Shown here piece by piece: positions 33,606-50,008 of a DNA stretch of 64,000 nt. Under the pieces are notes generated by a model. It had not been told where the DNA came from. It saw only the letters and a list, made by a program, of their open reading frames with translations, and did no database searches. Position numbers and translations under genes: made by a program. The stretch spans positions 1 to 64,000 of the forward strand of contig NZ_PGVE01000004.1 of assembly GCF_002860255.1 (NCBI RefSeq), written 5' to 3'. Source of the stretch: Neobacillus cucumis (lineage in GTDB: Bacteria; Bacillota; Bacilli; Bacillales; Cytobacillaceae). Each line of letters starts with the position of its first letter. Position 1 is the first letter of the stretch.

Positions 33606-34793
33606 ATGGCAAAAGCTAAATTCGACCGTTCAAAGCCACACGTTAACATTGGTACAATCGGACACGTTGACCATGGTAAAACTACTTTAACAGCTGCAAT
33701 CACTTCTGTTCTTGCTAAGCAAGGTAAAGCAGAAGCTCGTGCATACGATCAAATCGACGGTGCTCCAGAAGAAAGAGAACGTGGTATCACAATCTCTACT
33801 GCACACGTTGAGTATGAAACTGATGCACGTCACTATGCACACGTTGACTGCCCAGGACACGCTGACTATGTTAAAAACATGATCACTGGTGCTGCTCAAA
33901 TGGATGGCGGTATCCTAGTTGTATCTGCAACTGATGGTCCAATGCCACAAACTCGTGAGCATATCCTTCTTTCTCGTCAGGTAGGCGTACCTTACCTTGT
34001 TGTATTCATGAACAAGTGTGATATGGTTGATGACGAAGAATTACTTGAGTTAGTTGAAATGGAAATCCGTGACCTATTATCTGAATATGAATTCCCTGGC
34101 GATGACACTCCAGTTATCAAAGGTTCAGCTCTTAAAGCCCTAGAAGGCGACGCAGCTTGGGAAGAAAAAGTTATTGAATTAATGAATGCTGTTGATGAGT
34201 TCATTCCAACTCCAACTCGTGATACTGACAAACCTTTCATGATGCCAGTTGAGGATGTATTCTCAATCACTGGTCGTGGAACAGTTGCTACAGGACGTGT
34301 TGAGCGTGGTGTAGTTAAAGTTGGTGACGTAATTGAAATCGTTGGTTTCACTGAAGAACCAAAATCTACAACTGTAACAGGTGTAGAAATGTTCCGTAAG
34401 CTTCTTGACTATGCTGAAGCTGGTGACAACATTGGTGCCCTTCTTCGTGGTGTAGCTCGTGAAGAAATCGAGCGTGGACAAGTTTTGGCTAAGCCAAAAT
34501 CAATCACTCCACACACAAAGTTCAAAGCACAAGTTTACGTTTTATCTAAAGAAGAAGGTGGACGTCATACTCCATTCTTCTCAAACTACCGTCCACAATT
34601 CTATTTCCGTACTTCTGATATCACTGGTGTTGTTAACCTTCCAGAAGGCACTGAAATGGTTATGCCTGGCGACCACATCGAAATGGATGTTGAGCTAATC
34701 GCTCCAGTTGCGATCGAAGAAGGAACTAAGTTCTCTATTCGTGAAGGCGGACGTACAGTTGGTTCAGGTTCAATCACAACTATCGTTGAGTAA
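33606..34793 (+). CDS. tuf: Elongation factor Tu
   Basis: 395-residue GTPase delivering aminoacyl-tRNA. G1 [20 protein letters not shown] switch [13 protein letters not shown] switch [20 protein letters not shown] site upstream. A strong terminator follows. Confidence 0.98.
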   Translation: MAKAKFDRSKPHVNIGTIGHVDHGKTTLTAAITSVLAKQGKAEARAYDQIDGAPEERERGITISTAHVEYETDARHYAHVDCPGHADYVKNMITGAAQMDGGILVVSATDGPMPQTREHILLSRQVGVPYLVVFMNKCDMVDDEELLELVEMEIRDLLSEYEFPGDDTPVIKGSALKALEGDAAWEEKVIELMNAVDEFIPTPTRDTDKPFMMPVEDVFSITGRGTVATGRVERGVVKVGDVIEIVGFTEEPKSTTVTGVEMFRKLLDYAEAGDNIGALLRGVAREEIERGQVLAKPKSITPHTKFKAQVYVLSKEEGGRHTPFFSNYRPQFYFRTSDITGVVNLPEGTEMVMPGDHIEMDVELIAPVAIEEGTKFSIREGGRTVGSGSITTIVE

Positions 34794-34807
34794 TTAATAT
34801 AAGAAGA

Positions 34808-34839
34808 AGCAGATGGGTGACGATCCATCTGCTTTTTTT
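34808..34839 (+). terminator. Intrinsic terminator after tuf
   Basis: AGCAGATGG / CCATCTGCT with an eight-base loop and seven T residues. Confidence 0.9.
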
Positions 34840-34890
34840 ATTATTGTCAAAATACAAAATCACAAATTAACACGACTGAAAAGTCATTTC

Positions 34891-35064
34891 TTATACTACA
34901 ACCTGGGCGAAGAAACTCCTGGTGTCTATGAAGGTGATTTCATTTACCGAAACTGGTAAAAGAAAACTCTATATGGCCATGAAAGGTCACTTTATTTTAC
35001 TGTAACCATGCAAAGAAGACTCGCCAAGTCCATGAAATGCTCTGTCATATACCGAATAACCATA
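34891..35064. repeat. Degenerate tandem repeat between tuf and rpsJ
   Basis: Two diverged units about 105 bases apart can be aligned by eye: one starting near 34891 and one near 34991. Shared blocks are TACT--AACC, AAGAA-ACTC, GTC-ATGAA and TCAT-TACCGAA. Unit 2 overlaps the 47-codon minus-strand ORF at 34992-35135; unit 1 carries stops in the matching frame. Apart from these the 34840-35330 stretch shows nothing I can name; the hydrolase gene (ybaC) found here in B. subtilis is absent. Confidence 0.4.
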
Positions 35065-35135
35065 GAGTGAACTACACCAGTCAAAGAAATATTCACATCC
35101 ACTCCATCCTCGGATCTATCAACAATCAAACTCAT
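34992..35135 (-). CDS. Small hypothetical protein, 47 residues, minus strand
   Basis: Reads MSLIVDRSEDGVDVNISLTG at the start and ends LASLLCMVTVK. The start has a strong ribosome binding site (GGATGGAGGGG) six bases before the ATG, which is why I report it despite its size. No family recognised, no clear promoter, and it stands alone against the direction of all neighbours. Its 3' half lies in the degenerate tandem repeat. It could be a real small protein, or the remnant of a larger gene. Confidence 0.4.
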   Translation of the reverse strand: MSLIVDRSEDGVDVNISLTGVVHSMVIRYMTEHFMDLASLLCMVTVK

Positions 35136-35334
35136 AAAAACCCCTCCATCCTTATATATAAACCGTGTTTCTTCTATAATACTAGTTAGACAATTTAGAA
35201 TATAAATAACAACTTTACAAGTAAATTAGGAGATTTTTGGAGATTAACAATAAATGTTGAAAAAGAGATTAACAGCCGCTATAATAGGAAAAGTGTTCAA
35301 GACAGAAAGCATAAAGAAAAATTCATAATAAATG

Positions 35335-35363
35335 TTGCGTTTGCTTTATGTTTTATGTATAAT
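35335..35363 (+). promoter_or_regulatory. SigA promoter of the S10-spc-alpha operons
   Basis: TTGCGT, 17-bp spacer, perfect TATAAT; about 135 bases of leader follow before rpsJ. Confidence 0.75.
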
Positions 35364-35365
35364 AG

Positions 35366-35807
<442 letters not shown>

Positions 35808-35845
35808 TCTAATAAACAATTATAAAACTAGGAGGTGTGACTTAC

Positions 35846-36472
35846 ATGACCAAAGGAATCTTAGGAAGAAAAATTGGTATGACTCAAGTATTTGCAGAAA
35901 ACGGAAACTTAATTCCAGTAACTGTTGTTGAGGTAGCTCCAAACGTTGTTCTTCAAAAGAAATCAGTTGATAGCGATGGTTACGTTGCTGTTCAAGTTGG
36001 TTTTGAAGACAAGCGTGAAAAGTTAGCTAACAAACCTGAAAAAGGACATGTTGCCAAAGCAAATACTGCTCCTAAGCGCTTCATTCGTGAATTCCGCGGA
36101 GATGACTTAGCAGCATATGAGGTTGGTCAAGAAGTCAAAGTTGATATTTTCGCTGCAGGCGATATCGTAGATGTAACAGGAATCTCAAAGGGTAAAGGTT
36201 TCCAAGGTGTTATCAAACGCCACGGACAATCACGCGGCCCAATGGCCCACGGTTCACGTTATCATCGTCGTCCTGGTTCAATGGGACCTGTTGCTCCAAA
36301 CCGTGTATTCAAAGGTAAAAAGTTAGCAGGACGCATGGGCGGAGAGCAAGTTACTGTTCAAAACCTTGAAATCGTTAAGGTTGACACAGAGCGCAATCTA
36401 CTATTGATCAAAGGTAACGTACCAGGTGCTAAAAAAGCATTATTAAAAATTAAAGGTGCGGTTAAAGCATAA
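35846..36472 (+). CDS. rplC: 50S ribosomal protein L3
   Basis: 208-residue protein near the peptidyl-transferase centre; starts [16 protein letters not shown] and carries the loop [16 protein letters not shown] chose the ATG at 35846 after AGGAGG; the GTG at 35837 abuts the ribosome binding site. Confidence 0.97.
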   Translation: MTKGILGRKIGMTQVFAENGNLIPVTVVEVAPNVVLQKKSVDSDGYVAVQVGFEDKREKLANKPEKGHVAKANTAPKRFIREFRGDDLAAYEVGQEVKVDIFAAGDIVDVTGISKGKGFQGVIKRHGQSRGPMAHGSRYHRRPGSMGPVAPNRVFKGKKLAGRMGGEQVTVQNLEIVKVDTERNLLLIKGNVPGAKKALLKIKGAVKA

Positions 36473-36502
36473 GTCACTTTGTAAGAAAGGAGGAACAAAG
36501 GA

Positions 36503-37126
36503 ATGCCTAAAGTAGCATTATTAAACCAAAACGGTTCACAAGTTGGAGATATCGAACTTAACGATACAGTTTTTGGTATTGAGCCTAACCAACACGTATT
36601 ATTTGAAGCAATTGTTATGCAAAGAGCTTCTTTACGTCAAGGAACTCATAAAACAAAAGTTCGTTCAGAAGTAGCAGGCGGTGGCCGTAAGCCATGGCGC
36701 CAAAAAGGAACAGGCCGTGCTCGTCAAGGGTCTATCCGTTCACCACAATGGCGCGGAGGTGGTACTGTATTTGGTCCAACACCACGCAGCTATAGCTATA
36801 AATTACCTAAAAAAGTTCGCCGTTTAGCGATCAAATCTGCACTTTCATCAAAAGTGTTAGAAGAAAACATTTTAGTACTTGAAAGCTTAGCTTTCGATGC
36901 ACCAAAAACAAAAGAATTCAAATCAGTATTAGGTGGCCTTTCTGTTGAGAAGAAAGCTCTAATCGTTACTGCTGATCTAGATGAGAACGTAGCATTATCT
37001 GCACGTAACATCCCTGGTGTAACAGTTGTAACAGCTGATGGAATCAACGTATTAGACGTTGTAAATCATGATAAGTTAATCATGACTAAAGCAGCGGTTG
37101 AAAAAGTAGAGGAGGTGCTTGCATAA
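36503..37126 (+). CDS. rplD: 50S ribosomal protein L4
   Basis: 207-residue exit-tunnel protein with the extended loop [19 protein letters not shown] that lines the tunnel and is the site of macrolide-resistance changes; it appears unaltered. Its stop overlaps the rplW start (TAATG). Confidence 0.97.
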   Translation: MPKVALLNQNGSQVGDIELNDTVFGIEPNQHVLFEAIVMQRASLRQGTHKTKVRSEVAGGGRKPWRQKGTGRARQGSIRSPQWRGGGTVFGPTPRSYSYKLPKKVRRLAIKSALSSKVLEENILVLESLAFDAPKTKEFKSVLGGLSVEKKALIVTADLDENVALSARNIPGVTVVTADGINVLDVVNHDKLIMTKAAVEKVEEVLA

Positions 37127-37410
37127 TGGATGCACGCGATATCATTAAGCGCCCCGTTATCACTGAGCGGTCTACTGACCTAATGTCTGAAAAGAAATAT
37201 ACGTTTGAAGTGGATGTTAGAGCTAACAAAACACAAGTTAAAGATGCGATTGAAGAAATCTTTGGCGTAGATGTTGAGAAAGTTAACATCATGAACTATA
37301 AAGGTAAGTTCAAGCGTATGGGTAAATTCGGCGGTTACACAAACAAGCGTCGTAAAGCAATCGTAAAATTAACTGCTGATAGCAAAGAAATCGAAATCTT
37401 TGAAGCATAA
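37126..37410 (+). CDS. rplW: 50S ribosomal protein L23
   Basis: 94-residue exit-site protein that docks SRP and trigger factor. Starts [16 protein letters not shown]. One-base overlap with rplD indicates coupled translation. Confidence 0.97.
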   Translation: MDARDIIKRPVITERSTDLMSEKKYTFEVDVRANKTQVKDAIEEIFGVDVEKVNIMNYKGKFKRMGKFGGYTNKRRKAIVKLTADSKEIEIFEA

Positions 37411-37439
37411 GAACCTATCAAGAAGAGGAGGGAAATTAA

Positions 37440-38270
<831 letters not shown>

Positions 38271-38330
38271 CGGGACTAGAGCTACGGTTCATAGTAGAGC
38301 CGTAGAACAGTCACGAAGGGAGGTTCCTTC

Positions 38331-38968
<638 letters not shown>

Positions 38969-38971
38969 GCT

Positions 38972-40255
<1,284 letters not shown>

Positions 40256-40263
40256 TTACCTGA

Positions 40264-40542
<279 letters not shown>

Positions 40543-40554
40543 TTGTTCGGATAA

Positions 40555-40950
<396 letters not shown>

Positions 40951-40983
40951 TTTTAAAATCAATTGCCTTTAAGGAGGTGCTAA

Positions 40984-41295
40984 ATGATGCATGTAAAAAA
41001 AGGTGATAAAGTAAGAGTCATCTCTGGTAAGGATAAAGGCAAAACAGGTGTGATCCTAGCTGCTTATCCAAAAGAAAGCCGTGTATTGGTTGAAGGTGTT
41101 AACATTGTGAAAAAACACTCTAAGCCTTCTCAAGTGAACCCACAAGGCGGAATTATCAGCTTTGAGGCTCCTATCCATGTATCAAACGTAATGCCTATCG
41201 ATCCTAAAACTGGTAACCCAACTCGTGTAGGTTACAAAACGGTTGATGGTAAGAAAGTACGCGTAGCAAAATCCGGTGAAGTATTAGATAAATAG
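40984..41295 (+). CDS. rplX: 50S ribosomal protein L24
   Basis: 103-residue assembly initiator with a KOW motif ([21 protein letters not shown]). Two adjacent ATGs at 40984 and 40987 lie six and nine bases after GGAGG; the second would give the commoner MHVKKGD start. Confidence 0.96.
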   Translation: MMHVKKGDKVRVISGKDKGKTGVILAAYPKESRVLVEGVNIVKKHSKPSQVNPQGGIISFEAPIHVSNVMPIDPKTGNPTRVGYKTVDGKKVRVAKSGEVLDK

Positions 41296-41321
41296 TTTAA
41301 AAAAGAAGGGAGGTACAATGA

Positions 41322-41861
41322 ATGAACCGCCTAAAAGAAAAGTTTATTAAAGATGTAACACCTGCTCTAATGAGCAAGTTCAACTATAAATCAATTATGG
41401 AAGTTCCAAAAATTGAAAAGATCGTAATCAACATGGGTGTTGGTGACGCAGTTGCAAATGCAAAAGCACTTGACAATGCTGTTGAGGAGTTAACAACTAT
41501 TACTGGTCAAAAACCAGTTGTAACTCGCGCGAAAAAATCTATCGCTGGTTTCCGTCTTCGTGAAGGTATGCCAATCGGTGCAAAGGTAACACTTCGCGGT
41601 GAGCGCATGTACGAATTCTTGGATAAATTAGTTTCCGTTTCTTTACCTCGTGTACGTGACTTCCGTGGGGTTTCTAAAAAAGCCTTTGATGGTCGCGGTA
41701 ACTACACTTTAGGTATCAAAGAACAATTAATCTTCCCTGAAATTGATTATGATAAAGTAAGCAAAGTTCGTGGTATGGATATCGTTATCGTAACGACTGC
41801 AAACACTGATGAAGAATCACGTGAACTTTTAACTCAATTTGGAATGCCATTCCAAAAGTAA
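41322..41861 (+). CDS. rplE: 50S ribosomal protein L5
   Basis: 179-residue 5S rRNA-binding protein of the central protuberance; [20 protein letters not shown] and GKQ-like [17 protein letters not shown]. Confidence 0.98.
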   Translation: MNRLKEKFIKDVTPALMSKFNYKSIMEVPKIEKIVINMGVGDAVANAKALDNAVEELTTITGQKPVVTRAKKSIAGFRLREGMPIGAKVTLRGERMYEFLDKLVSVSLPRVRDFRGVSKKAFDGRGNYTLGIKEQLIFPEIDYDKVSKVRGMDIVIVTTANTDEESRELLTQFGMPFQK

Positions 41862-42071
<210 letters not shown>

Positions 42072-42100
42072 AACTAGAAGTTGGGAAGGAGGTAAAAATA

Positions 42101-42499
42101 ATGGTCATGACAGATCCAATTGCTGATATGCTTACTCGCATTCGTAATGCGAACATGGTACGTCACGAAAAATTAGAAGTGCCTGCTTCTAATGTAAAGA
42201 AAGAAATCGCTGAGATCTTAAAGCGCGAAGGTTTCGTACGTGACGTTGAGTTTATCGAAGACAACAAACAAGGGATTATCCGTATCTTCTTAAAGTACGG
42301 TGCAAATAACGAACGTGTTATTACTGGTCTTAAGCGCATAAGCAAGCCTGGTCTTCGAGTTTACGCTAAATCAAATGAGGTACCACGTGTACTTAACGGT
42401 CTTGGTATCGCATTAGTTTCAACATCTACTGGTGTTATTACTGATAAAGAAGCTCGTGCAAAACAAATCGGCGGCGAAGTATTAGCTTACGTTTGGTAA
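42101..42499 (+). CDS. rpsH: 30S ribosomal protein S8
   Basis: 132-residue primary 16S binder; [19 protein letters not shown] and the C-terminal [20 protein letters not shown]. The same start is used in B. subtilis; AAGGAGGT lies upstream. Confidence 0.98.
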   Translation: MVMTDPIADMLTRIRNANMVRHEKLEVPASNVKKEIAEILKREGFVRDVEFIEDNKQGIIRIFLKYGANNERVITGLKRISKPGLRVYAKSNEVPRVLNGLGIALVSTSTGVITDKEARAKQIGGEVLAYVW

Positions 42500-42530
42500 T
42501 CGAGTTTTTGAATGAATGGAGGTGCACTAA

Positions 42531-43067
42531 ATGTCTCGCGTAGGAAAAAAACCAATCGAAATTCCAGCAGGAGTTACGGTTACATTAAACAACAATACTG
42601 TGACTGTTAAGGGACCTAAAGGCGAACTAACTCGTACTTTTAATCCTGATATCACAATTAACGTAGAAGAAAACATTGTAACAATCACTCGTCCATCTGA
42701 CGTGAAAGAACACCGCGCATTGCACGGTACAACTCGTGCGGTAATCGCAAACATGGTTGAAGGTGTTTCCACTGGCTTCACTAGAGGCTTAGAGCTAATC
42801 GGGGGTGGATACCGTGCACAAAAGCAAGGTAACAAGCTTGTATTAAACGTTGGTTACTCTCATCCAGTTGAAATCGAACCTGAAGCTGGCCTTGAAATTG
42901 AAGTGCCTGCCAATACAAAGATCATTGTAAAAGGTACTGACAAGGAACGTGTTGGTGCATTAGCAGCCAATATCCGTCAAGTTCGTCCTCCAGAGCCTTA
43001 TAAAGGTAAAGGAATCCGTTACGAAGGTGAATTTGTACGTCGTAAAGAAGGTAAAACTGGTAAGTAA
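42531..43067 (+). CDS. rplF: 50S ribosomal protein L6
   Basis: 178-residue protein near the GTPase centre; [15 protein letters not shown] and the C-terminal [16 protein letters not shown]. Confidence 0.98.
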   Translation: MSRVGKKPIEIPAGVTVTLNNNTVTVKGPKGELTRTFNPDITINVEENIVTITRPSDVKEHRALHGTTRAVIANMVEGVSTGFTRGLELIGGGYRAQKQGNKLVLNVGYSHPVEIEPEAGLEIEVPANTKIIVKGTDKERVGALAANIRQVRPPEPYKGKGIRYEGEFVRRKEGKTGK

Positions 43068-43099
43068 TGCCGCATAAGTAAACGAAAGGAGTGACCTAA

Positions 43100-43462
43100 A
43101 TGATTACGAAGCAAGATAAGAACGCTACTCGCAAGAAAAGACATGCTCGTGTTCGTGCGAAACTTAGCGGTACTTCATCTCGTCCACGTCTAAATGTGTT
43201 CCGTTCAAATCAACACATTTATGCACAAGTTATCGATGACATGAATGGTGTCACTTTAGCAAGTGCTTCTACTATAGAAAAAGATTTCGGTCTTGAATCT
43301 ACTGGAAACGTTGAAGCTGCTAAAAAGGTCGGAGAATTAGTCGCTAAACGTGCGGTTGAAAAAGGTATCACTGCTGTTGTATTTGACCGTGGGGGATACC
43401 TATATCACGGACGTGTGCAAGCATTAGCTGATGCTGCTCGTGAGAACGGCTTACAATTTTAA
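43100..43462 (+). CDS. rplR: 50S ribosomal protein L18
   Basis: 120-residue 5S rRNA-binding protein; [15 protein letters not shown] and the C-terminal [20 protein letters not shown]. Confidence 0.98.
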   Translation: MITKQDKNATRKKRHARVRAKLSGTSSRPRLNVFRSNQHIYAQVIDDMNGVTLASASTIEKDFGLESTGNVEAAKKVGELVAKRAVEKGITAVVFDRGGYLYHGRVQALADAARENGLQF

Positions 43463-43465
43463 TAG

Positions 43466-43987
<522 letters not shown>

Positions 43988-44000
43988 GGGGGGAATTCAA

Positions 44001-44183
44001 ATGGCGAACAAACTATTAGTTACCCTTAGCCGCAGCGTAATTGGTCGCCCTGAAGACCAACGTGCAACAGTAACAGCATTAGGATTACGTAAAGTGAATC
44101 AAACAGTTGAGCATCAAGATAATGCTGCTATTCGCGGTATGATCAATAAAGTTGCTCACCTTGTAACAGTAAAAGAACAATAA
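44001..44183 (+). CDS. rpmD: 50S ribosomal protein L30
   Basis: 60-residue protein; [20 protein letters not shown] and [23 protein letters not shown] site upstream of the ATG. Confidence 0.97.
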   Translation: MANKLLVTLSRSVIGRPEDQRATVTALGLRKVNQTVEHQDNAAIRGMINKVAHLVTVKEQ

Positions 44184-44215
44184 TTAGTTGTTTTCTTTCA
44201 TAAGGAGGTGCCAAT

Positions 44216-44656
44216 ATGAAACTTCATGAATTAAAACCTGCAGAAGGTTCACGTCACGAACGTAAGCGTCTAGGCCGCGGTATCGGTTCTGGTCAAGGTA
44301 AAACAGCAGGTAAAGGTCATAAAGGTCAAAATGCTCGTTCTGGCGGCGGTGTACGCGTTGGATTCGAGGGTGGTCAAACACCTTTATATCGTCGTTTACC
44401 AAAACGTGGTTTTACTAATATCAGCCGTAAAGAATATGCAGTTGTTAACCTTGATGCTTTAAATCGCTTTGAAGAAGGTACAGAAGTTACTCCAGAACTT
44501 CTTATCGAAACAGGCGTAGTAAGTAACGAAAAAGCAGGGATCAAAATTCTTGCTAAAGGGAACGTAGAGAAAAAGTTGACTGTTAAAGCTCACAAATTCT
44601 CCTCTGCTGCTAAGGAAGCGATCGAAGCTGCTGGTGGAACTACTGAGGTGATCTAA
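44216..44656 (+). CDS. rplO: 50S ribosomal protein L15
   Basis: 146-residue late-assembly protein with the glycine-rich [20 protein letters not shown] segment. Its stop overlaps the secY start (TAATG). Confidence 0.97.
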   Translation: MKLHELKPAEGSRHERKRLGRGIGSGQGKTAGKGHKGQNARSGGGVRVGFEGGQTPLYRRLPKRGFTNISRKEYAVVNLDALNRFEEGTEVTPELLIETGVVSNEKAGIKILAKGNVEKKLTVKAHKFSSAAKEAIEAAGGTTEVI

Positions 44657-45951
44657 TGTTCCAGACTATCTCCAATTTTATGCGCGTGGGTGAGATAAGA
44701 CGTAAAATCATTTTCACCCTTTTAATGTTAGTCGTTTTTCGACTAGGTACATTTATTCCTGTACCGAACGTAAATGCTGAAGTTCTTGCTAATCAAGATA
44801 AGCTAAGTGTTTTCGGTATCCTTAATACCTTCGGAGGTGGAGCATTAAAACAATTCTCCATCTTTGCAATGGGTATTATGCCTTACATTACTGCATCGAT
44901 TATCATTCAGCTTTTACAAATGGATGTTGTTCCAAAGTTTACGGAATGGTCCAAGCAAGGTGAAGCAGGCCGTCGCAAGATTGCCCAATTTACCCGATAC
45001 TTTACTGTTGTGCTTGGATTTATCCAAGCATTAGGTATGTCCTATGGTTTTAACAACCTAGCCAGCGGTCAATTGATTGAGAACCCTGGTATTGGCACTT
45101 ATCTTCTTATTGCAGTTACGCTAACAGCGGGTACTTCATTTTTGATGTGGCTGGGCGAGCAAATTACTGAAAAAGGTGTAGGAAATGGTATTTCTATTAT
45201 CATCTTTGCGGGGATTGCAGCTGGTATCCCAAACACAGTTAATCAAATTTATGTACAGCAATTTGAGAATGCAGGTGAAGCACTATTCCTACGTATTGTT
45301 ACAGTACTAGTAATTGTACTTGCAGTAATTGCGATCGTAGTTGGAGTTATCTTCATACAGCAAGCCAATCGTAAAATTCCAATTCAATATGCTAAGCGCA
45401 TGGTTACGGGACGTAATCCTGTTGGCGGACAGTCCACTCATATGCCGTTAAAAGTTAACGCTGCGGGTGTAATCCCTGTTATCTTTGCGGTGTCCTTTAT
45501 TGTAACGCCAAGAACGATTGCTTCATTTTTTCCTACAAATGACGTAACTCTCTGGATTACAAAATATCTCGATTACACGCATCCTATTGGGATGACGCTA
45601 TATGCAATCTTAATTATCGCGTTCACTTATTTCTATGCTTTCATTCAAGTTAACCCTGAACAAGCAGCGGAAAACTTACAAAAGCAAAGCGGCTATATTC
45701 CTGGCATTCGTCCAGGTAAAAGCACACAGGAATACTTAACTCGCGTCCTATACCGTTTAACATTTGTGGGTGCCATTTTCTTAACCATTATTGCGATACT
45801 TCCTACTATTTTTATAAAATTAGCGAACCTACCGCAATCTGCTCAAATTGGTGGAACTAGTTTGTTGATCGTTGTCGGCGTTGCGCTTGATACGTATAAA
45901 CAGCTTGAGGCACAGCTTGTTAAACGTCATTATAAAGGCTTTATAAAATAA
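44656..45951 (+). CDS. secY: Preprotein translocase subunit SecY
   Basis: 431-residue, ten-helix channel of the Sec translocon, partnering with SecE (18009-18191). Shows ITASIIIQLLQMD plug region and the cytoplasmic loops KIPIQYAKRMV and GIRPGKSTQEYL. Coupled to rplO by a one-base overlap. Confidence 0.97.
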   Translation: MFQTISNFMRVGEIRRKIIFTLLMLVVFRLGTFIPVPNVNAEVLANQDKLSVFGILNTFGGGALKQFSIFAMGIMPYITASIIIQLLQMDVVPKFTEWSKQGEAGRRKIAQFTRYFTVVLGFIQALGMSYGFNNLASGQLIENPGIGTYLLIAVTLTAGTSFLMWLGEQITEKGVGNGISIIIFAGIAAGIPNTVNQIYVQQFENAGEALFLRIVTVLVIVLAVIAIVVGVIFIQQANRKIPIQYAKRMVTGRNPVGGQSTHMPLKVNAAGVIPVIFAVSFIVTPRTIASFFPTNDVTLWITKYLDYTHPIGMTLYAILIIAFTYFYAFIQVNPEQAAENLQKQSGYIPGIRPGKSTQEYLTRVLYRLTFVGAIFLTIIAILPTIFIKLANLPQSAQIGGTSLLIVVGVALDTYKQLEAQLVKRHYKGFIK

Positions 45952-45979
45952 AAGGTTTTAGGGCCCTTTTGGTCCCTGA

Positions 45980-46660
<681 letters not shown>

Positions 46661-46936
46661 TGGTCATTGGTACAACCGTGCGAGCGACTCTCGACAACTC
46701 TTCAAGAAGTTTCAGAAGTATGTGCTAGAAAATTGCTTTTCTATAATACTGAGTATGTAGAACCGAGAGTTGGGCAAGACTTACATGAGGAATTACTTAT
46801 TCTGCTTATGTAGAAAAAACTTGCGGACAGATGACGAACAATATGGTAATATTAAAAGGTTGCTATTGTTGTACGATTAAAAGGTTTGCATTACATTTTC
46901 GAACACTATTTTTGAAATTAGAAGGGAGACGAGACA
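46661..46936. other. adk-infA intergenic region without map
   Basis: This 276-bp stretch replaces the methionine aminopeptidase gene (and the small KOW-protein gene ybzG) that lie here in B. subtilis. I see no methionine aminopeptidase motif in any frame, only short ORFs. A promoter for infA lies at its right end. Confidence 0.6.
46869..46897 (+). promoter_or_regulatory. SigA-type promoter of infA
   Basis: TTGTAC, 17-bp spacer, TACATT, ending 39 bases before the infA start. Confidence 0.55.
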
Positions 46937-47310
<374 letters not shown>

Positions 47311-47331
47311 TTTTAAGGAGGTGCGCTCATT

Positions 47332-47697
47332 ATGGCACGTATTGCTGGTGTAGATATTCCACGTGAAAAGCGTGTAGTTATCTCTTTGACTTACATTTAT
47401 GGTATTGGTAAAGCCACTGCACAAAAAGTATTAGCTGAAGCTGGTGTTTCTGAAAATACTCGTGTACGTGATTTAACTGAAGACGAATTAAACAAAATCC
47501 GTGACATCATCGACAAATTAAAAGTCGAGGGTGATCTTCGCCGTGAAATTTCTCTTAACATTAAGCGTTTAATGGAAATCGGCTGCTACCGCGGATTACG
47601 TCACCGTCGTGGTTTACCGGTTCGTGGACAAAATACGAAAAACAACGCTCGTACACGCAAAGGTCCTCGTAAGACTGTTGCGAACAAGAAGAAGTAA
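47332..47697 (+). CDS. rpsM: 30S ribosomal protein S13
   Basis: 121-residue head protein forming bridges to the 50[22 protein letters not shown] and the basic C-terminus [18 protein letters not shown]. Confidence 0.98.
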   Translation: MARIAGVDIPREKRVVISLTYIYGIGKATAQKVLAEAGVSENTRVRDLTEDELNKIRDIIDKLKVEGDLRREISLNIKRLMEIGCYRGLRHRRGLPVRGQNTKNNARTRKGPRKTVANKKK

Positions 47698-47719
47698 TCG
47701 GCAAAGGAGGTTAATTTAA

Positions 47720-48109
<390 letters not shown>

Positions 48110-48125
48110 TTTTTCTGTATAGAAT

Positions 48126-48155
48126 TTGTATCATGTGTCTATAATGGGATATGAT
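48126..48155 (+). promoter_or_regulatory. Possible internal promoter before rpoA
   Basis: TTGTAT, 18-bp spacer, TATGAT in the 173-bp rpsK-rpoA gap. A TATAAT at 48139-48144 lacks a good -35. Confidence 0.35.
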
Positions 48156-48282
48156 ATTAATTATTTGCACTAATACAGAAGATTTATTCCAGTTGTTGTG
48201 CACAAAACGGGAACGTATACATGGGGGAATTTCAGTTAGGAATACCTAATGAAGTTTCGACGTTTTGAAGGAGGGTTATTTG

Positions 48283-49227
48283 ATGATCGAAATAGAAAAA
48301 CCAAAAATCGAAACGATTGAGATCAACGATGATGCCAAGTACGGAAAGTTCGTCGTAGAGCCACTTGAGCGTGGATATGGTACCACTTTGGGTAACTCCT
48401 TACGTCGTATCCTATTATCTTCACTCCCAGGTGCCGCTGTTACATCGATTCAAATCGATGGGGTACTTCATGAGTTCTCAACAATTGAAGGCGTCGTAGA
48501 GGATGTAACATCCATCATTTTAAACATTAAAAAATTAGCGTTAAAAATCTACTCTGACGAAGAGAAAACTCTTGAGATTGATGTGCAGGGTGAAGGACCT
48601 GTCAAGGCAAGCAATATTACGCATGATAGTGATGTTGAGATTTTAAATCCAGACCTTCATATTGCTACATTAGCTGCAAATGGACATCTTCGCATGCGTT
48701 TAACGGCTAAACGCGGTCGTGGATACACTCCGGCTGAACAGAACAAAAGAGAAGATCAACCGATCGGTGTTATTCCAATTGATTCAATTTATACGCCTGT
48801 TGCTCGTGTGTCATATCAGGTAGAAAACACTCGTGTAGGTCAATTATCAAATTATGATAAGCTAACGCTTGATGTTTGGACAGATGGAAGCACTGGGCCA
48901 AAAGAAGCGATTGCTCTTGGTTCGAAAATTTTGACCGAGCATTTGAATATATTCGTAGGTTTAACCGACGAAGCTCAAAATGCTGAAATTATGATTGAAA
49001 AAGAAGAAGATCAAAAAGAAAAAGTTCTTGAAATGACTATTGAAGAACTAGACCTTTCTGTTCGTTCTTATAACTGCTTAAAACGTGCTGGAATCAACAC
49101 TGTTCAGGAATTAGCTAATAAGACTGAAGAAGATATGATGAAAGTTCGTAACTTAGGCCGTAAATCACTTGAAGAAGTGAAGGCAAAACTAGAAGAGCTT
49201 GGATTAGGCTTACGTAAAGACGACTAG
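48283..49227 (+). CDS. rpoA: RNA polymerase alpha subunit
   Basis: 314 residues, the same length as in B. subtilis. N-terminal assembly domain ([20 protein letters not shown]) and C-terminal DNA-binding domain ([19 protein letters not shown]). I chose the ATG at 48283 after GAAGGAGGG; the frame is open to 48265 but that overlaps the ribosome binding site. Confidence 0.98.
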   Translation: MIEIEKPKIETIEINDDAKYGKFVVEPLERGYGTTLGNSLRRILLSSLPGAAVTSIQIDGVLHEFSTIEGVVEDVTSIILNIKKLALKIYSDEEKTLEIDVQGEGPVKASNITHDSDVEILNPDLHIATLAANGHLRMRLTAKRGRGYTPAEQNKREDQPIGVIPIDSIYTPVARVSYQVENTRVGQLSNYDKLTLDVWTDGSTGPKEAIALGSKILTEHLNIFVGLTDEAQNAEIMIEKEEDQKEKVLEMTIEELDLSVRSYNCLKRAGINTVQELANKTEEDMMKVRNLGRKSLEEVKAKLEELGLGLRKDD

Positions 49228-49282
49228 TCGAGAGTAAAAGCTGATATCCGTTTTATGACTTCAACAAAGGAGGGAACCCTTC

Positions 49283-49645
49283 ATGGCATACAGAAAGTTA
49301 GGACGCACAAGCGCACAGCGTAAAGCTATGCTACGTGATTTAACTACAGATTTAATTATCAACGAGCGCATCGAAACAACAGAAACTCGTGCGAAAGAAA
49401 TTCGTTCAACTGTTGAAAAAATGATCACACTTGGTAAACGCGGAGATCTACATGCTCGCCGTCAAGCTGCTTCTTACGTTCGTCACGAAGTAGCAAATGC
49501 TGAAAATGGTCAAGATGCAGTTCAAAAACTTTTCGCTGATATCGCTCCACGTTACCAAGAGCGTCAAGGTGGATACACTCGTATTATGAAACTTGGACCT
49601 CGCCGCGGTGACGGTGCGCCAATGGTTATTATCGAGTTAGTTTAA
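49283..49645 (+). CDS. rplQ: 50S ribosomal protein L17
   Basis: 120-residue exit-region protein; [29 protein letters not shown] site. A terminator follows, closing the S10-spc-alpha run. Confidence 0.98.
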   Translation: MAYRKLGRTSAQRKAMLRDLTTDLIINERIETTETRAKEIRSTVEKMITLGKRGDLHARRQAASYVRHEVANAENGQDAVQKLFADIAPRYQERQGGYTRIMKLGPRRGDGAPMVIIELV

Positions 49646-49663
49646 TACACTTTAACAGACAAC

Positions 49664-49709
49664 AAGGGCGCTGGACAGTTTAAAATCAAACTTGTTCTTT
49701 GCCCTTTTT
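49664..49709 (+). terminator. Intrinsic terminator after rplQ
   Basis: AAGGGC / GCCCTT outer stem and ACAGTTT / AAACTTGT inner stem, followed by T residues. Confidence 0.75.
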
Positions 49710-49732
49710 CTGTAAAGGAAATTTTAATAGTA

Positions 49733-49762
49733 TTGCGACACAAGCCAAACGAGTGTTATGAT
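49733..49762 (+). promoter_or_regulatory. Possible promoter of the ECF genes
   Basis: TTGCGA, 18-bp spacer, TATGAT, 246 bases before ecfA1. The transcript would pass through the repeat-derived hairpin at 49853-49948. Confidence 0.45.
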
Positions 49763-49852
49763 GAGCGTGACCTCAATCTATTGGGGCCAAAAGGTTATAT
49801 TCTAATTCTTTGAATGAAAACGTTTAAGGATATGTGTTTTCTTCTTCACGTC

Positions 49853-49948
49853 TCGTCTAGCTCATGCACCTCCTCCCATTTCTTTTTAGAAATCCCTTTA
49901 TCTGCAGTTGAATAAGTACTGCTTAGGGACGAGGTGCGGGCTTTTTTT
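49853..49948 (+). repeat. Repeat-family derivative forming a terminator-like hairpin before ecfA1
   Basis: Starts TCGTCTAGCTCATGCACC and ends GAGGTGCGGGCTTTTTTT, close to the ends of the repeat at 26133-26254. GCACCTC (49866-49872) pairs with GAGGTGC (49931-49937), extended by TCCC / GGGA. Inside are two smaller hairpins, ATTTC/GAAAT and GCAGT/ACTGC. The stem is followed by seven T residues, so it should act as an intrinsic terminator or attenuator. Confidence 0.65.
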
Positions 49949-50008
49949 GTTATATATTAATGAATGAGAACACGAGCAGAGTATAGTCTAGCTAGGGAGA
50001 ATTGTGCG

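Noticed and set aside
34891-34962. Plus-strand frame ending NLGEETPGVYEGDFIYRNW
   Set aside because: Protein-like in composition but no ATG, GTG or TTG start upstream before the tuf terminator; it also lies in the degenerate repeat.
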